Source of the DNA: Pseudooceanicola nanhaiensis
GTDB taxonomy: Bacteria; Pseudomonadota; Alphaproteobacteria; Rhodobacterales; Rhodobacteraceae
Direction: 5' to 3'
DNA: 64,000 nt
Assembly (NCBI RefSeq): GCF_020171315.1
Contig: NZ_JAIUZP010000001.1
Coordinates: 434,001 to 498,000, forward strand
Program-made: the position numbers and the translations under genes
Shown: positions 46,322-55,932 of the stretch, in pieces
Numbering within the stretch: position 1 is the stretch's first letter
Layout of the letters: each line of letters opens with the position of its first letter
The notes under the pieces: generated by a model
Database searches by the model: none
Seen by the model: the letters and a program-made list of their open reading frames with translations, nothing else
Told to the model about the DNA's origin: nothing

Positions 46322-48294
46322 TTCATCGCTCCTGCCGGGCCGGGCGCGAAGAAGAAGCTGTCAGGATGGTAGACACCGAAATGCGCCCCCGGGTCCCAGG
46401 CCCAGAGGCCCTCTTTCGGGACGTTGTGCAGGTCATGGTTCACCACGATCGGCTGCGGCGCGCGGGTGATCAGCCCGATGGCAAAGACCTGATCGGCATG
46501 GATGTCGACGATCTCCTGCCAGGCGGCGGCGCGCTCTTCGCGGGTGGCGGCGGTTTCCCAGATCGAGGCCAGGTCCATCAGGCGCTGCGCGGCGGGCATG
46601 TCGGGCGCTTCCCCGGCGGCGCCATGGGTCTGGAAGTACTGGCCCCACATCGGCCAGCTGAAGAATTCCTGTTGCTGCGGCACCGCGAAATCCGGCGGCG
46701 TGTCGGGCTGGGGCAGGCCGTTGTCCCAGCCGTACCAGACCGCCGCCATGGTCAGCCCGGCAAAGACCCGGTTGCGCAGGATGTCGCGATCCAGAGGGCG
46801 CTGGACCAGTTCGACACCGATGTCGCGCCAGGTGTCCGAAAGGATCTGCAGCGCGTCCTCCACCTCCGACCGCTCGCCCGCGGTTTCGATCACGATGCGC
46901 AGGGGCCGGCCATCGGGCAGCAGGCGGATGCCGTAGGGCGTGCGCCCGGTCAGCCCCATCTCGTCCAGCAGGGCATTGGCCTCGTCCGGGTCGAAGGTCG
47001 CCCACTTGGTCAGGTTCTCGGGGCGGTAGAAAGGGCTCTGCGGCAGGACGGTCATCCCGCCCTCGGCCGCGAGGCCGAAGTAGAGCGCTCGGTTCACCAT
47101 GTGCCGGTCGATCCCGAGGGACAGCGCCCGGCGGAAGCGCACGTCGCGCAGCAGGGTGCGGAAGGCCGGGTCGGCATAGTTCAGGTTCGGGTAGATCGCG
47201 ATCTGCGAGGCGGTGCCGTTCTCCCACAGGAGGGTGTCGTAGTTGCCGCCGTCCATCTCGCCCTTCTTGAGGACGGAGATATCCTTGAACGACAGGCCGC
47301 GCGCCTGCAGCTGGGTTTCGCCCGCGTTGGCCTTGGTCGCCACGAGGCCGCCGCTGGCCACCAGCATCTCGACCGTGTCGATATAGGGCAGCTGGTGGCC
47401 TTCGCTATCGACGCGGTGGAAGTAGGGGTTCCGCTCGAAGAGGAAGCGCGACTTGCCGCCCTCGGTCACCAGTTTCCACGGCTGGAGCGTGGGAATGGCC
47501 GGGTTGTCGCATTCGTACATGTTGTCGAACTTGTTGTGCAGCGCGGCCCAGCTGGCGACTTTGACCTCGGCCATCTCGGCCTGAAGGGTCGCGGGATCGG
47601 TGTAGCGGGCGTGGTACTGCTTCAGGTAATGCGCCGGGCGATAGATGAAGGGCGGGCGGGCCTGCGCAAGCGCTTCGAGGAAGCGCGGGTTGCGCACCGG
47701 CCAGTCGTAGACCACGGTTTCGGCATCGGGGAAGGTGACGGTGGGCAGTTCGCCCTGCGGCCTCAGGAAGGGCTCGGGCCCGGCCGGGGTCAGGTCGGGG
47801 TTGTTGACCACGTCCTCCCAGTAGTAGCGGAAATCCTCGGAGGTGAAGGGCACCCCGTCGGACCATTTGTGGCCCGGGCGCAGGTGCAGCGTGAAGCGGC
47901 GGCCGTCCTCCACGTCGACACCCTGAAGGATGTCTGGCTGAAGATTGTAGTCCGTGTCGTAGCCCATGAGCCTTGCATAGCCATAGACCGTCATCTGCCG
48001 GGTGTCCTTGCGGCGCCCGATCAGCGTGGTGGCGGTGCCGCCGTAGACCCCGGTCTCCTTGCCCGCCGCGGCCATGTCCACCACCAGTGGCACCGTTGGC
48101 AGGCGCTCCGCCATGGGGGGCAGCGTGCCGTCGGCGACCTTCTCGGCGAGGGCGGGGACGGGCTGGTAGGCGGCCTGTGCCGCGGCCTGGCCCGGCATGA
48201 GGGCGGGCAGGCCCGGCAGCAGGGCCAGGGCGAGGGTCCGCAGCGTACCGCGGACGCGGTGGGTGACGACCTGGGGGAGACGGGGGCTAGGCAT
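46318..48294 (-). CDS. ABC transporter substrate-binding protein, family 5
   Basis: This large (658-residue) periplasmic protein has a signal peptide (TLRTLALALLPGLPALMPGQ then AAAQA). The family-5 pattern follows: LHLRPGHKWSDGVPFTSEDFRYYWEDV and RFRRALSLGIDRHMVNRALYFG. The length is over 100 residues more than standard DppA/OppA and is like binding proteins for oligosaccharides or long peptides. The ligand is unknown. It overlaps the ATPase stop by 8 bases and the permease start by 4. Confidence 0.9.
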   Translation of the reverse strand: MPSPRLPQVVTHRVRGTLRTLALALLPGLPALMPGQAAAQAAYQPVPALAEKVADGTLPPMAERLPTVPLVVDMAAAGKETGVYGGTATTLIGRRKDTRQMTVYGYARLMGYDTDYNLQPDILQGVDVEDGRRFTLHLRPGHKWSDGVPFTSEDFRYYWEDVVNNPDLTPAGPEPFLRPQGELPTVTFPDAETVVYDWPVRNPRFLEALAQARPPFIYRPAHYLKQYHARYTDPATLQAEMAEVKVASWAALHNKFDNMYECDNPAIPTLQPWKLVTEGGKSRFLFERNPYFHRVDSEGHQLPYIDTVEMLVASGGLVATKANAGETQLQARGLSFKDISVLKKGEMDGGNYDTLLWENGTASQIAIYPNLNYADPAFRTLLRDVRFRRALSLGIDRHMVNRALYFGLAAEGGMTVLPQSPFYRPENLTKWATFDPDEANALLDEMGLTGRTPYGIRLLPDGRPLRIVIETAGERSEVEDALQILSDTWRDIGVELVQRPLDRDILRNRVFAGLTMAAVWYGWDNGLPQPDTPPDFAVPQQQEFFSWPMWGQYFQTHGAAGEAPDMPAAQRLMDLASIWETAATREERAAAWQEIVDIHADQVFAIGLITRAPQPIVVNHDLHNVPKEGLWAWDPGAHFGVYHPDSFFFAPGPAGAMN

Positions 48295-50083
48295 GGGCGC
48301 GCACCCTGTGAGGGCCCTCGACCGCGCGCAGCGGCGGCAGGGCGTTGTCGGTCAGCCGGTAGGCCGCGGGCCATTCGGCGGGATCACCGGCCCCGCGCGC
48401 CACGGCGGCAAGGTCGATGGGGCGCTGCACGTCGGGCTCTGGCTGGGCCGCGATCAGCGCACGGGTATAGGGGTGCTGGGGGTTGTTGAAGAGCATGGCC
48501 GGCGGGCCCTGTTCCACGATCACCCCCTGCCGCATCACCGCCACCTCGTCCGCGATCTGCGCGATCACGGCCAGGTCGTGCGAGATGAAGAGGTAGGACA
48601 GGCCCAGCTTCTCCTGCAGCTCGGCCAGCAGGTCGAGGACCTGCGCCTGCACCGAGACATCGAGCGCCGAGGTCGGTTCGTCGCAGACGAGGAACTCGGG
48701 CCCGATCATCAGGGCGCGGGCGATGGACAGGCGCTGTCGCTGCCCGCCCGAGAAGGCATGGGGATAGCGGCCCAGCATGTCGCCCGACAGGCCGACCCAG
48801 CCCAGCACTTCCTCGGCGCGGGCCAGCCGCTCTGCCGGGGTGCCGATGCCGTGGATTTCCATCGGCTCGCACAGGGCCTCGCGGATGCGCATCCGGGGGT
48901 TCAGCGTGGAGTAGGGATCCTGGAACACCATCTGCGCCTGCCGCTGGAAGGCCGTCCGGGTCTGGGGTGTCAGCTCATGCACCGCGATCGGCTCGGCGTT
49001 GCGGGGCCGGTAGATGACCGAGCCGCCGGGATCGGGGGGCAGGGCGCCAAGCGCGATCCGCGCGCAGGTGGTTTTCCCCGAGCCGCTTTCGCCGGCGATG
49101 GCCACGGTGGCCCCGCGCGGGACGGTCAGGTTGAAATCACTCACCGCGGCAAAGGTCTGCGGCCGGGACCAGGGCAGCTTGCTGCGCAGGACAAAGCTGC
49201 GGGACACGTTGGTCATTTCCAGAAGCGGCCCGGGCTGCGTCTCCGGCGCGGCGACAGGCGGATCGGTGGGGATCTCGGGCGCGGCGGCGATCAGGCGCTT
49301 GGTATAGGAATGCCACGGGCTTCCGAGGATCAGATCGGCACGGCCGCTCTCGACCACGCGGCCCTTCTTCATGACGGCGACCTGATCGGCCATGTTGGCC
49401 ACCACGCCAAGGTCATGGGTCACGAGGATCAGGGCCGCGCCGGTTTCCGACTGGAGTTTCTTCAGCAGGCCAAGGACCATCGCCTGCGTGGTCACATCCA
49501 GCGCGGTGGTCGGTTCGTCCGCGATGATCAGGCGTGGCTTGCCGATGGTCGCCATGGCGATCATCGCCCGCTGGCGCATCCCGCCCGACAGCTCGAACGG
49601 GTAGGCGCCATAGACCCGCTCGGGATCGGTGAAGCCCACGGTCTCGAAGGTCCTGAGGACCGTGTCCTTGATCTCGCGGGCGGAGAGGTCGCTGTGCAGG
49701 CGCAGCACCTCGCCCACCTGATCCCCGGCGGTATGCATCATCGAGAAGGCGTGCATCGGCTGCTGGAAGATCATCGAGACCTTGTCGCCGCGGAAGGCCC
49801 TCAGCGCGCGGGGCGACAGGGTCAGCGGTTCGATCTCGCCCGTGGCGTCGCGGTAGAGGATGGAGCCGGACCGGATCTGCGCCGCCTTCGGCAGCAGCTT
49901 GAGAACGGCACGGCAGGAGAGCGTCTTGCCCGAGCCGCTTTCGCCGACGAGGGCCAGTGTTTCGCCGGGGCGCACATCGAAGCTGACGTCATGCAGCACG
50001 TTTTTGCCCGGCGCGAAGCCGACCGAAAGCCCCCTGACCTCTAGGATCGGGGCGGGCTGGGGCGCGTCCGTGATATTGGTCAT
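48287..50083 (-). CDS. Dual ABC ATPase (fused DppD-DppF type)
   Basis: This protein of about 598 residues contains two complete ATP-binding domains. The first has GESGSGKTLSC, LSGGMRQRAMIAMA and LIIADEPTTALD. The second has GESGSGKTTCARIA, FSGGQRQRLSIARAL and FLVCDEPTSALD. Fused ATPases like this (also in YejF) power peptide-type importers. It is the first gene of the minus-strand operon. No strong ribosome site precedes the ATG at 50083. The order ATPase-binding protein-permease-permease differs from yejABEF. Confidence 0.92.
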   Translation of the reverse strand: MTNITDAPQPAPILEVRGLSVGFAPGKNVLHDVSFDVRPGETLALVGESGSGKTLSCRAVLKLLPKAAQIRSGSILYRDATGEIEPLTLSPRALRAFRGDKVSMIFQQPMHAFSMMHTAGDQVGEVLRLHSDLSAREIKDTVLRTFETVGFTDPERVYGAYPFELSGGMRQRAMIAMATIGKPRLIIADEPTTALDVTTQAMVLGLLKKLQSETGAALILVTHDLGVVANMADQVAVMKKGRVVESGRADLILGSPWHSYTKRLIAAAPEIPTDPPVAAPETQPGPLLEMTNVSRSFVLRSKLPWSRPQTFAAVSDFNLTVPRGATVAIAGESGSGKTTCARIALGALPPDPGGSVIYRPRNAEPIAVHELTPQTRTAFQRQAQMVFQDPYSTLNPRMRIREALCEPMEIHGIGTPAERLARAEEVLGWVGLSGDMLGRYPHAFSGGQRQRLSIARALMIGPEFLVCDEPTSALDVSVQAQVLDLLAELQEKLGLSYLFISHDLAVIAQIADEVAVMRQGVIVEQGPPAMLFNNPQHPYTRALIAAQPEPDVQRPIDLAAVARGAGDPAEWPAAYRLTDNALPPLRAVEGPHRVRAHA

Positions 50084-50423
50084 GATGCTGGAAGCGGAAC
50101 AGGTTTTTCGGAAAGTGGCAAGATGTTTCAGCGCCGCGTTGCCGCACGCCGCAGCAGCTATGCGGTGCCTCCATCGTGCCCCGGCCGCGGGGGGCGGAGC
50201 GGGCGCAGGGGCCTTGTCCCCCTGCCGCGGCGCAGGGAGGCGGGGTTTGCGCAGGCGCGGGCCCCGCGGGCCGGTCCGGGCCGCCACGTGGGCGTGGGCG
50301 GATGACGCTGGGGAACCGTGGGCTGTCTGTCGCAGGTCACAAATTGCTGGGGGGCAGGGGTTTTCTGCATCTGCAGAAAGTGCATAGGATGCGCGGCAAT
50401 AGCCAGGGAACGGGGAGCCAGCC
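50084..50423. other. Intergenic region between the ABC operon and the methyltransferase gene
   Basis: This 340-base divergent spacer has no convincing ORF. It must contain promoters for both directions. The only distinct element I see is the TTTCTGCA-TC-TGCAGAAA palindrome at 50362-50379. Confidence 0.5.
50362..50379. promoter_or_regulatory. Perfect TTTCTGCA-TC-TGCAGAAA palindrome
   Basis: An 8-bp inverted repeat with a 2-base centre lies 45 bases before the methyltransferase ATG. Its core CTGCATCTGCAG also reads as CTGC-N4-GCAG, the pattern reported for the PHA regulator PhaR. A partial copy (TTTTCTGCATCTGC) follows the sdh terminator at 20787-20800. Confidence 0.5.
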
Positions 50424-50921
50424 ATGAGCCGTCTGGACAGATTCATCGAGCGGATGGTGTCGCAACGGGCCAGCATCGATTTCGCGCTGAAGGAAACCGC
50501 CGATCTGACCGGTCCCATTCTGGAACTGGGGCTTGGCAACGGGCGCACCTACGATCACCTGCGCGAAAAGGCCGGGGCCGAGAAGATCTATGTCTTCGAA
50601 CGGGCCGTGGCGGCCAATCCGCTGTCGACGCCGGACGAGGCGATGCTGATCCTCGGCGAGGTGACCGAGACGCTGCCGCAGGCCTTTGCCCGCTTCGGCG
50701 CGACGGCGCGGCTGATCCATTCCGATCTGGGCGCGGGCGACGCAAAGGAGAATCTGAAGTTTTCGCGCGCGATTTCCCCGCTGATCGAGCCGCTGGTGGC
50801 ACCGGGGGGGATCGTCATTGCGAACGACCCGATGTATTTCGACACGCTCGAAGAGCTGCCGCTGCCCGAAGGGGCGATCCAGGATCGCAGTTTCCTCTAT
50901 CGGCGTCCGACCCGCGCGTGA
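50424..50921 (+). CDS. Small class I SAM-dependent methyltransferase-like protein
   Basis: This 165-residue protein has the SAM-binding loop LTGPILELGLGNGRTYDHLRE and an acidic strand end (IYVFERAVAANP). It resembles the short family of S-adenosylmethionine methyltransferases seen in alphaproteobacteria (Methyltransf_17 type). The substrate is unknown. An upstream palindrome may regulate it. The nucleotide-sugar dehydrogenase gene follows after 67 bases. Confidence 0.75.
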   Translation: MSRLDRFIERMVSQRASIDFALKETADLTGPILELGLGNGRTYDHLREKAGAEKIYVFERAVAANPLSTPDEAMLILGEVTETLPQAFARFGATARLIHSDLGAGDAKENLKFSRAISPLIEPLVAPGGIVIANDPMYFDTLEELPLPEGAIQDRSFLYRRPTRA

Positions 50922-50988
50922 CTGACACCCGTCCCTGCGCCATCCCCCGTCCGGGGTGCGGCAGGGACACAGACGAACGAAGCAACGA

Positions 50989-52266
50989 ATGATGGTCAGT
51001 GTGAGTGATACAATCGCAGTGATCGGCATGGGGTATGTCGGTCTGCCGCTTGCGGCGGCTCTCGCGCGGTCAGGCGCGGATGTGGTCGGCTTCGACGTGA
51101 AGCGCAGCCATATCGAAAGCCTGCAGCGCGGCATCGACCCGAACGGCGAGGTCAGCACCGCCACGCTGGACGCGGCCGCGATGCGGTTCACCGACGATCC
51201 GGCGGATCTGGCGCAGGCCAGCATCTACATCATCGCGGTGCCGACCCCGGTGACCGAGGCCAAGGTGCCCGATCTGGGCCCGATCCGCGCCGCCTGTGCC
51301 GCCATCGCACCGAACCTGTCGCGGGGCGATCTGGTGGTGGTGGAAAGCACCGTCTACCCGGGCGTGACCGAGGATGTCTGCGGCGCCGAGCTGGAGGCCG
51401 GCTCGGGCCTGCGCAGCGGCACCGATTTCGTGCTGGGCTATTCGCCCGAGCGCATCAACCCGGGCGACGCGGAACATTCGCTGGAGAAGGTCGTCAAGAT
51501 CATCGCCGCGCAGGATGCCCCGACGCTGGACCGGATGGAGGCGCTCTATACACCCGTCGCGCGCGGCGGGCTCTACCGGGCCTCCACCATCCGCACCGCC
51601 GAGGCGGCCAAGATCATCGAGAACACGCAGCGCGACCTCAACATCGCGCTGGTCAACGAATTCTCGCTGATCTTCTCGCGCATGGGGCTCGACACGCTGG
51701 AGGTGCTGGAGGCGGCGGGGACGAAGTGGAACTTCCTGCCGTTCCGGCCCGGCCTCGTGGGCGGGCATTGCATCGGCGTCGATCCCTATTACCTGACCTA
51801 TGCCGCTGAAAGCCTCGGTTACCACCCAGAGGTGATCCTCTCGGGGCGGCGCATCAACGACCGGATGGGCCGTCACGTGGCGCGCAGCCTCGTGAAGGAG
51901 ATGCTGGCGCGCGGGATGCGCCCGGGCGAGGCGCGGGTGCTGGTGCTGGGGTTCACCTTCAAGGAAGACTGCGCCGACATCCGCAACACCCGCGTGGCCG
52001 ACATCGTCGACGAGTTGCAGGAATTCTCCGTCACGGCAGAGGTCTACGACCCCCGCGCCAGCGTCGAGGCGATCCGCGAATACTATGGCATCGAGGCGCT
52101 CGACGCCCTGCCGGAGGGCCCCTTCGATGCGGTCGTCCTTGCGGTTGCCCATGCCGAGTTCCGCGCGCTCGGGGCGCAGGGCGTTCGGGCGCTCCTCGGT
52201 GACAAGGGGCTTGTGTACGATGTGAAGGGCCTCTTTGATAGGTCCGAGGCAGAACTCCGGCTTTGA
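50989..52266 (+). CDS. Nucleotide-sugar 6-dehydrogenase (WbpA/TviB type)
   Basis: This protein of about 425 residues oxidises a UDP-N-acetylhexosamine or UDP-hexose to the uronic acid with NAD. It has the N-terminal AVIGMGYVGLPLAAALA, PTPVTEAKVPDLGPI, the VVVESTVYPGVTE segment, the catalytic Cys in GLVGGHCIGVDPYYL, and GFTFKEDCADIRNTR in the C-terminal domain. These fit the WbpA/TviB/UDP-GlcNAc dehydrogenase group better than UDP-glucose dehydrogenase. Start is uncertain (ATG at 50989, 50992 or GTG at 51001). It is the first gene of the glycan operon. Confidence 0.88.
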   Translation: MMVSVSDTIAVIGMGYVGLPLAAALARSGADVVGFDVKRSHIESLQRGIDPNGEVSTATLDAAAMRFTDDPADLAQASIYIIAVPTPVTEAKVPDLGPIRAACAAIAPNLSRGDLVVVESTVYPGVTEDVCGAELEAGSGLRSGTDFVLGYSPERINPGDAEHSLEKVVKIIAAQDAPTLDRMEALYTPVARGGLYRASTIRTAEAAKIIENTQRDLNIALVNEFSLIFSRMGLDTLEVLEAAGTKWNFLPFRPGLVGGHCIGVDPYYLTYAAESLGYHPEVILSGRRINDRMGRHVARSLVKEMLARGMRPGEARVLVLGFTFKEDCADIRNTRVADIVDELQEFSVTAEVYDPRASVEAIREYYGIEALDALPEGPFDAVVLAVAHAEFRALGAQGVRALLGDKGLVYDVKGLFDRSEAELRL

Positions 52267-53516
52267 GGACAGCGGCGTTGGTATTGAGGGACTTGAAGAT
52301 CGCGGACCGTCTGACTGCCTTCGCCGAAGGCGCGGGCGACGCGCCGCGCGTGTTGTTTTACAGCCATGACACCTTCGGACTGGGTCACCTGCGGCGCTCG
52401 CGGGCGTTGGCCACGGCGATCACGGCGGCCTATCCGTCGATCTCTTCGATCATCCTGACGGGGTCCCCGGTAGCGGGGCGGTTCACCTTCCCCGCAGGCG
52501 TGGACCACGTGCGCCTGCCCGGCGTGACCAAGAACAGCGAAGGCCAGTACATTTCGCAGACCGCGGGCCTCGACATTGATCAGGCGACGGAACTGCGCTC
52601 GGGCATCATCCGGTCCGTGACCGAGAATTACCGCCCCGACATGCTGATCGTGGACAAGGAGCCGACGGGGTTCCGCGGCGAACTGGTGCCCGCGCTGGAA
52701 TGGCTGCAGGAGAACACCCAGTGCAAGCGGGTCCTCGGGTTGCGCGACGTGCTCGACAGCCCCGAGACGCTACAGGCCGAATGGGCGCGCAAGGGCGCCA
52801 CGGAGGCAACCGAGCGGTTCTACGACGAGATCTGGGTCTATGGCCTGCAGGACATCTACGACCCGACCGAGGCGCTGCCGCTCTCGCCCGCCTGCCGGGC
52901 GCGGATGCACTGGACGGGCTACCTGCGCCGCGACACCGTGCCGGTGAGCGAGCCGGAGGGCGATCCCTACATCCTTGTCACCACCGGCGGGGGCGGGGAC
53001 GGCGCCAACCTCGTGGACATGGTGATCTCGGCCTATGAACAGGACCCGACGCTGGAGCCGCGCGCGGCGCTCGTCTATGGGCCCTTCCTCTCCGGTCCCG
53101 TGCGCGAAGGCTTCGAACAGCGCATCGCCCGGCTGAACGGGCGGGTGCGTACGGTCGGCTTCGAGAGCCAGATCGAAAGCCTCTATGCCGGGGCGCAGGG
53201 CGTCATCGCCATGGGCGGGTACAACACCTTCTGCGAGATCCTCTCCTTCGACAAACCGGCGGTCGTCGTGCCGCGCACCTTCCCCCGGATGGAGCAGTAC
53301 ATCCGCGCCAGCCGGGCCGAGGCGCTCTCGCTGATCCGGATGCTGGACGAGCGCCGCGATGGCTTCACCCCCGCGGCGATGATCTCGGCGATCCGGGGGC
53401 TGGCCACGCAGCCGCCGCCCTCGGCCGGGCATTACGAGGGGCTCCTCGGCGGGCTCGACTACGTGACGCGGCGCACGGGCGTCCTGCTGCCGCAACTTGC
53501 AAAGGCCGCCCCATGA
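52263..53516 (+). CDS. MurG-like (GT28-type) glycosyltransferase
   Basis: This protein of about 417 residues has a GT-B fold. The N-terminal RVLFYSHDTFGLGHLRRSRAL is the donor-side glycine-rich loop, and the C-terminal half has VTTGGGGDGANLV and MGGYNTFCEILSFDKPAVVVPR, as in MurG/UDP-glucuronosyl-type enzymes. The TTG start at 52263 would overlap the dehydrogenase stop as TTGA; a TTG at 52278 behind GAGG is an alternative. Acceptor and donor are unknown. Confidence 0.82.
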   Translation: MRTAALVLRDLKIADRLTAFAEGAGDAPRVLFYSHDTFGLGHLRRSRALATAITAAYPSISSIILTGSPVAGRFTFPAGVDHVRLPGVTKNSEGQYISQTAGLDIDQATELRSGIIRSVTENYRPDMLIVDKEPTGFRGELVPALEWLQENTQCKRVLGLRDVLDSPETLQAEWARKGATEATERFYDEIWVYGLQDIYDPTEALPLSPACRARMHWTGYLRRDTVPVSEPEGDPYILVTTGGGGDGANLVDMVISAYEQDPTLEPRAALVYGPFLSGPVREGFEQRIARLNGRVRTVGFESQIESLYAGAQGVIAMGGYNTFCEILSFDKPAVVVPRTFPRMEQYIRASRAEALSLIRMLDERRDGFTPAAMISAIRGLATQPPPSAGHYEGLLGGLDYVTRRTGVLLPQLAKAAP

Positions 53517-54850
53517 AGGACACTTCTCATGCTGCGGGCCACGCAGCAGGCCCCGGCGACAGGCCCGAGGGGCCGCGCCTTGCCGTCGTCGTGAAGGGCT
53601 GGCCGCGCCTGTCCGAGACCTTCATCGCGCAGGAACTGGTGGCATTGCAGGAGGCCGGGCTGGCCTTCGACATCTGGTCGCTGCGCCACCCGACGGACAC
53701 CAAGACCCACCCGCTGCACGACCGGATCACCGGCGCGCTGCGCTACCTACCGGAATACCTGCATCAGGAACCCGGGCGGGTGCTGCGCAGTGTCGGTGCC
53801 GCGCTGCGGATGCCGGGCTTTGGCCGGGCGCTGCGGCTGTGGCTGGCGGACCTGCGCCGCGATCCTACCCGCAACCGGGTGCGCCGCTTCGGGCAGGCCT
53901 GCGTCATGGCGCGCGAACTGCCGCCGGGGACCCGGGCGCTCTATGCCCATTTCCTGCACACGCCTGCCTCCGTCACCCGCTACGCGGCGGTGATGCGCGG
54001 GCTGCCCTGGGCCGTCTCGGCCCATGCCAAGGACATCTGGACCTCGCCCGAGTGGGAGAAGCGCGAGAAGCTGACCGCCGCCACTGCGGGGGCCGAGTTC
54101 CTCGCCACCTGCACCGGCGTTGGGGCCGAGCATCTTGCCGGGCTGGCCGACGATCCGGCCCGCGTGCGGCTGATCTACCACGGGCTCGACTTCGCGCGCT
54201 TCCCCGCGCCGCCGAAGCGGGACTGGGCCGCGCCCGGCCCCTGCCGCATCCTCTCCGTCGGGCGACTGGTGGAGAAGAAGGGCTTCGACCGGCTGATCGC
54301 CGCGCTTGCGCTGCTAGAGGACGCTCAGTGGGAGTGGCATCACATCGGCGGCGGCGCCCTGAAGGCGACGTTGCAGGCGCAGGCCGAGGCCGCCGGGATC
54401 GGCGACCGGATCGTCTGGCACGGGGCGCAGAACCAGCCCTTCGTGATCGAGGCGATGCGGCAGGCCGACATCTTTGCCCTGCCGAGCCGGATTGCCGAGG
54501 ACGGCGACCGCGACGGCCTGCCCAACGTGCTGATGGAGGCGGCCTCGCAGATGCTGCCGATCCTCTCGACGCCCGTCTCCGCCATCCCCGAGTTCATCGA
54601 CACCGGCGTCCATGGCGTGCTCAGCGATGACGCGCCCGAGGCGCTCGCCGCCGCGCTGCAGGAGATGATCGCCCACCCCGAACAGCGCCGGGCCTATGCC
54701 GAGGCCGCCTATGCGCGGCTCAAGGCAGAGTTCTCCATGGCGCCGGGGATCGCGGTTCTCTACACCCGCCTCGCCGCCATGACGGGGCAGGTGCAGGCGC
54801 AGGGCCATGCAGCAGCGGTGCGGGAGGCCGCGCCGGGCAGCCGCCCATGA
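53513..54850 (+). CDS. Glycosyltransferase family 4 protein
   Basis: This 445-residue GT-B enzyme has the N-terminal LAVVVKGWPRLSETFIAQEL, a motif seen in capsule/exopolysaccharide transferases. A central RILSVGRLVEKKGFDRLIAA begins the second domain, and the E-x7-E region lies in LPSRIAEDGDRDGLPNVLMEA. It overlaps its neighbours by four bases on both sides. It is expected to be retaining and cytoplasmic-membrane associated. Confidence 0.9.
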   Translation: MKDTSHAAGHAAGPGDRPEGPRLAVVVKGWPRLSETFIAQELVALQEAGLAFDIWSLRHPTDTKTHPLHDRITGALRYLPEYLHQEPGRVLRSVGAALRMPGFGRALRLWLADLRRDPTRNRVRRFGQACVMARELPPGTRALYAHFLHTPASVTRYAAVMRGLPWAVSAHAKDIWTSPEWEKREKLTAATAGAEFLATCTGVGAEHLAGLADDPARVRLIYHGLDFARFPAPPKRDWAAPGPCRILSVGRLVEKKGFDRLIAALALLEDAQWEWHHIGGGALKATLQAQAEAAGIGDRIVWHGAQNQPFVIEAMRQADIFALPSRIAEDGDRDGLPNVLMEAASQMLPILSTPVSAIPEFIDTGVHGVLSDDAPEALAAALQEMIAHPEQRRAYAEAAYARLKAEFSMAPGIAVLYTRLAAMTGQVQAQGHAAAVREAAPGSRP

Positions 54851-55932
54851 CTGCGATCGCCTTCTATGCGCCGATGAAATCGCCGCGCCACCCGGTGCCC
54901 TCGGGCGACCGGGAAATGGCGCGGGGTCTGCTGGCGGCGCTTGCGGGGCTGGGGCAGGGCGGCACGGCTCTGGTGTCGGAATTCCGCAGCTACGAGGGGC
55001 AGGGCGATCCCGCCGCGCAGGATCGGCTGCGCGCCGAGGCGCAGGCAGAGGCCGCCCGGCTGATCCAGCGGGGCCGGGCCGAGGGCTGGCGTCTCTGGGC
55101 CACCTATCACAATTACTACAAGGCGCCCGACCTGCTGGGCCCCGTCGTCTCCGAGGCGCTCGGCATTCCCTATGTCCTCTTCGAGGCGAGCCGCGCCGAC
55201 AAGCGGTTGACCGGCCCCTGGGCGGGCTTCGAACGGGCGGCGGGCGCGGCCTGCGACCGGGCGCAGGTGATCTACTGCCTGACGGCGCGGGACCGCGAGG
55301 CGCTCGCCGCGGCGCAGCCCCCGGGGCAGGCGCTGGTCCTGCTGCCGCCCTTCCTGAACCGCGAGGCGCTGCCACCGGCGGCCCGCCCGGTGTTGGGGCG
55401 GCTGATCACCGTGGCGATGATGCGCGCGGGCGACAAGCTGGCCTCCTATCGCCAGCTGGCCGCGGCGCTTGCCCTTGTACAAGGGGAGTGGAGCCTCGAC
55501 GTGATCGGCAGTGGCGCGGCAGAGGCCGAGGTGCGGGCGCTGCTCGCCCCCTTCGGCGCGCGGGTGCGTTTCCTCGGCGCCCTGCCGCCCGAGGGTGTTG
55601 CCGCGGCGCTCTCTGAAGCTGCGGTCTACGTCTGGCCGGGGGTGAACGAAGCCTTCGGCATGGCCTATCTCGAAGCGATGGCGGCGGGTGTCCCGGTGAT
55701 CGCCGAGGACCGTCCCGGCCTGCGGGAGATCGTGCCCGCGGCGGGTCTCGTGCCGCAGGGCGACGCCGCCGCCTTTGCCGCGCAGATCGCCGCATGGCTG
55801 GGCTGCGCACCCGACCGCGCCGCATTGGCCCAGGCCGCCCGCGTCGAGGTCGCCGCCCGCCACCTGCTGCCCGCCGCCCGCGCGGCGATCCGCGCGGCCC
55901 TGCCTGTCATGCAAGGGGAGGCGGGCGCATGA
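54847..55932 (+). CDS. Glycosyltransferase (GT4-like)
   Basis: This 361-residue protein starts MTAIAFYAPMKSPRHPVPSGDREMARGLLAAL and has a GT-B C-terminal half: TVAMMRAGDKLASYRQLA, FLGALPPEGVAAALSEAAVYVWPGVNEAFGMAYLEAMAAGVPVI. The E-x7-E pair (NEAFGMAYLE) is intact. It overlaps the previous and next genes by four bases. The donor sugar is unknown. Confidence 0.88.
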   Translation: MTAIAFYAPMKSPRHPVPSGDREMARGLLAALAGLGQGGTALVSEFRSYEGQGDPAAQDRLRAEAQAEAARLIQRGRAEGWRLWATYHNYYKAPDLLGPVVSEALGIPYVLFEASRADKRLTGPWAGFERAAGAACDRAQVIYCLTARDREALAAAQPPGQALVLLPPFLNREALPPAARPVLGRLITVAMMRAGDKLASYRQLAAALALVQGEWSLDVIGSGAAEAEVRALLAPFGARVRFLGALPPEGVAAALSEAAVYVWPGVNEAFGMAYLEAMAAGVPVIAEDRPGLREIVPAAGLVPQGDAAAFAAQIAAWLGCAPDRAALAQAARVEVAARHLLPAARAAIRAALPVMQGEAGA

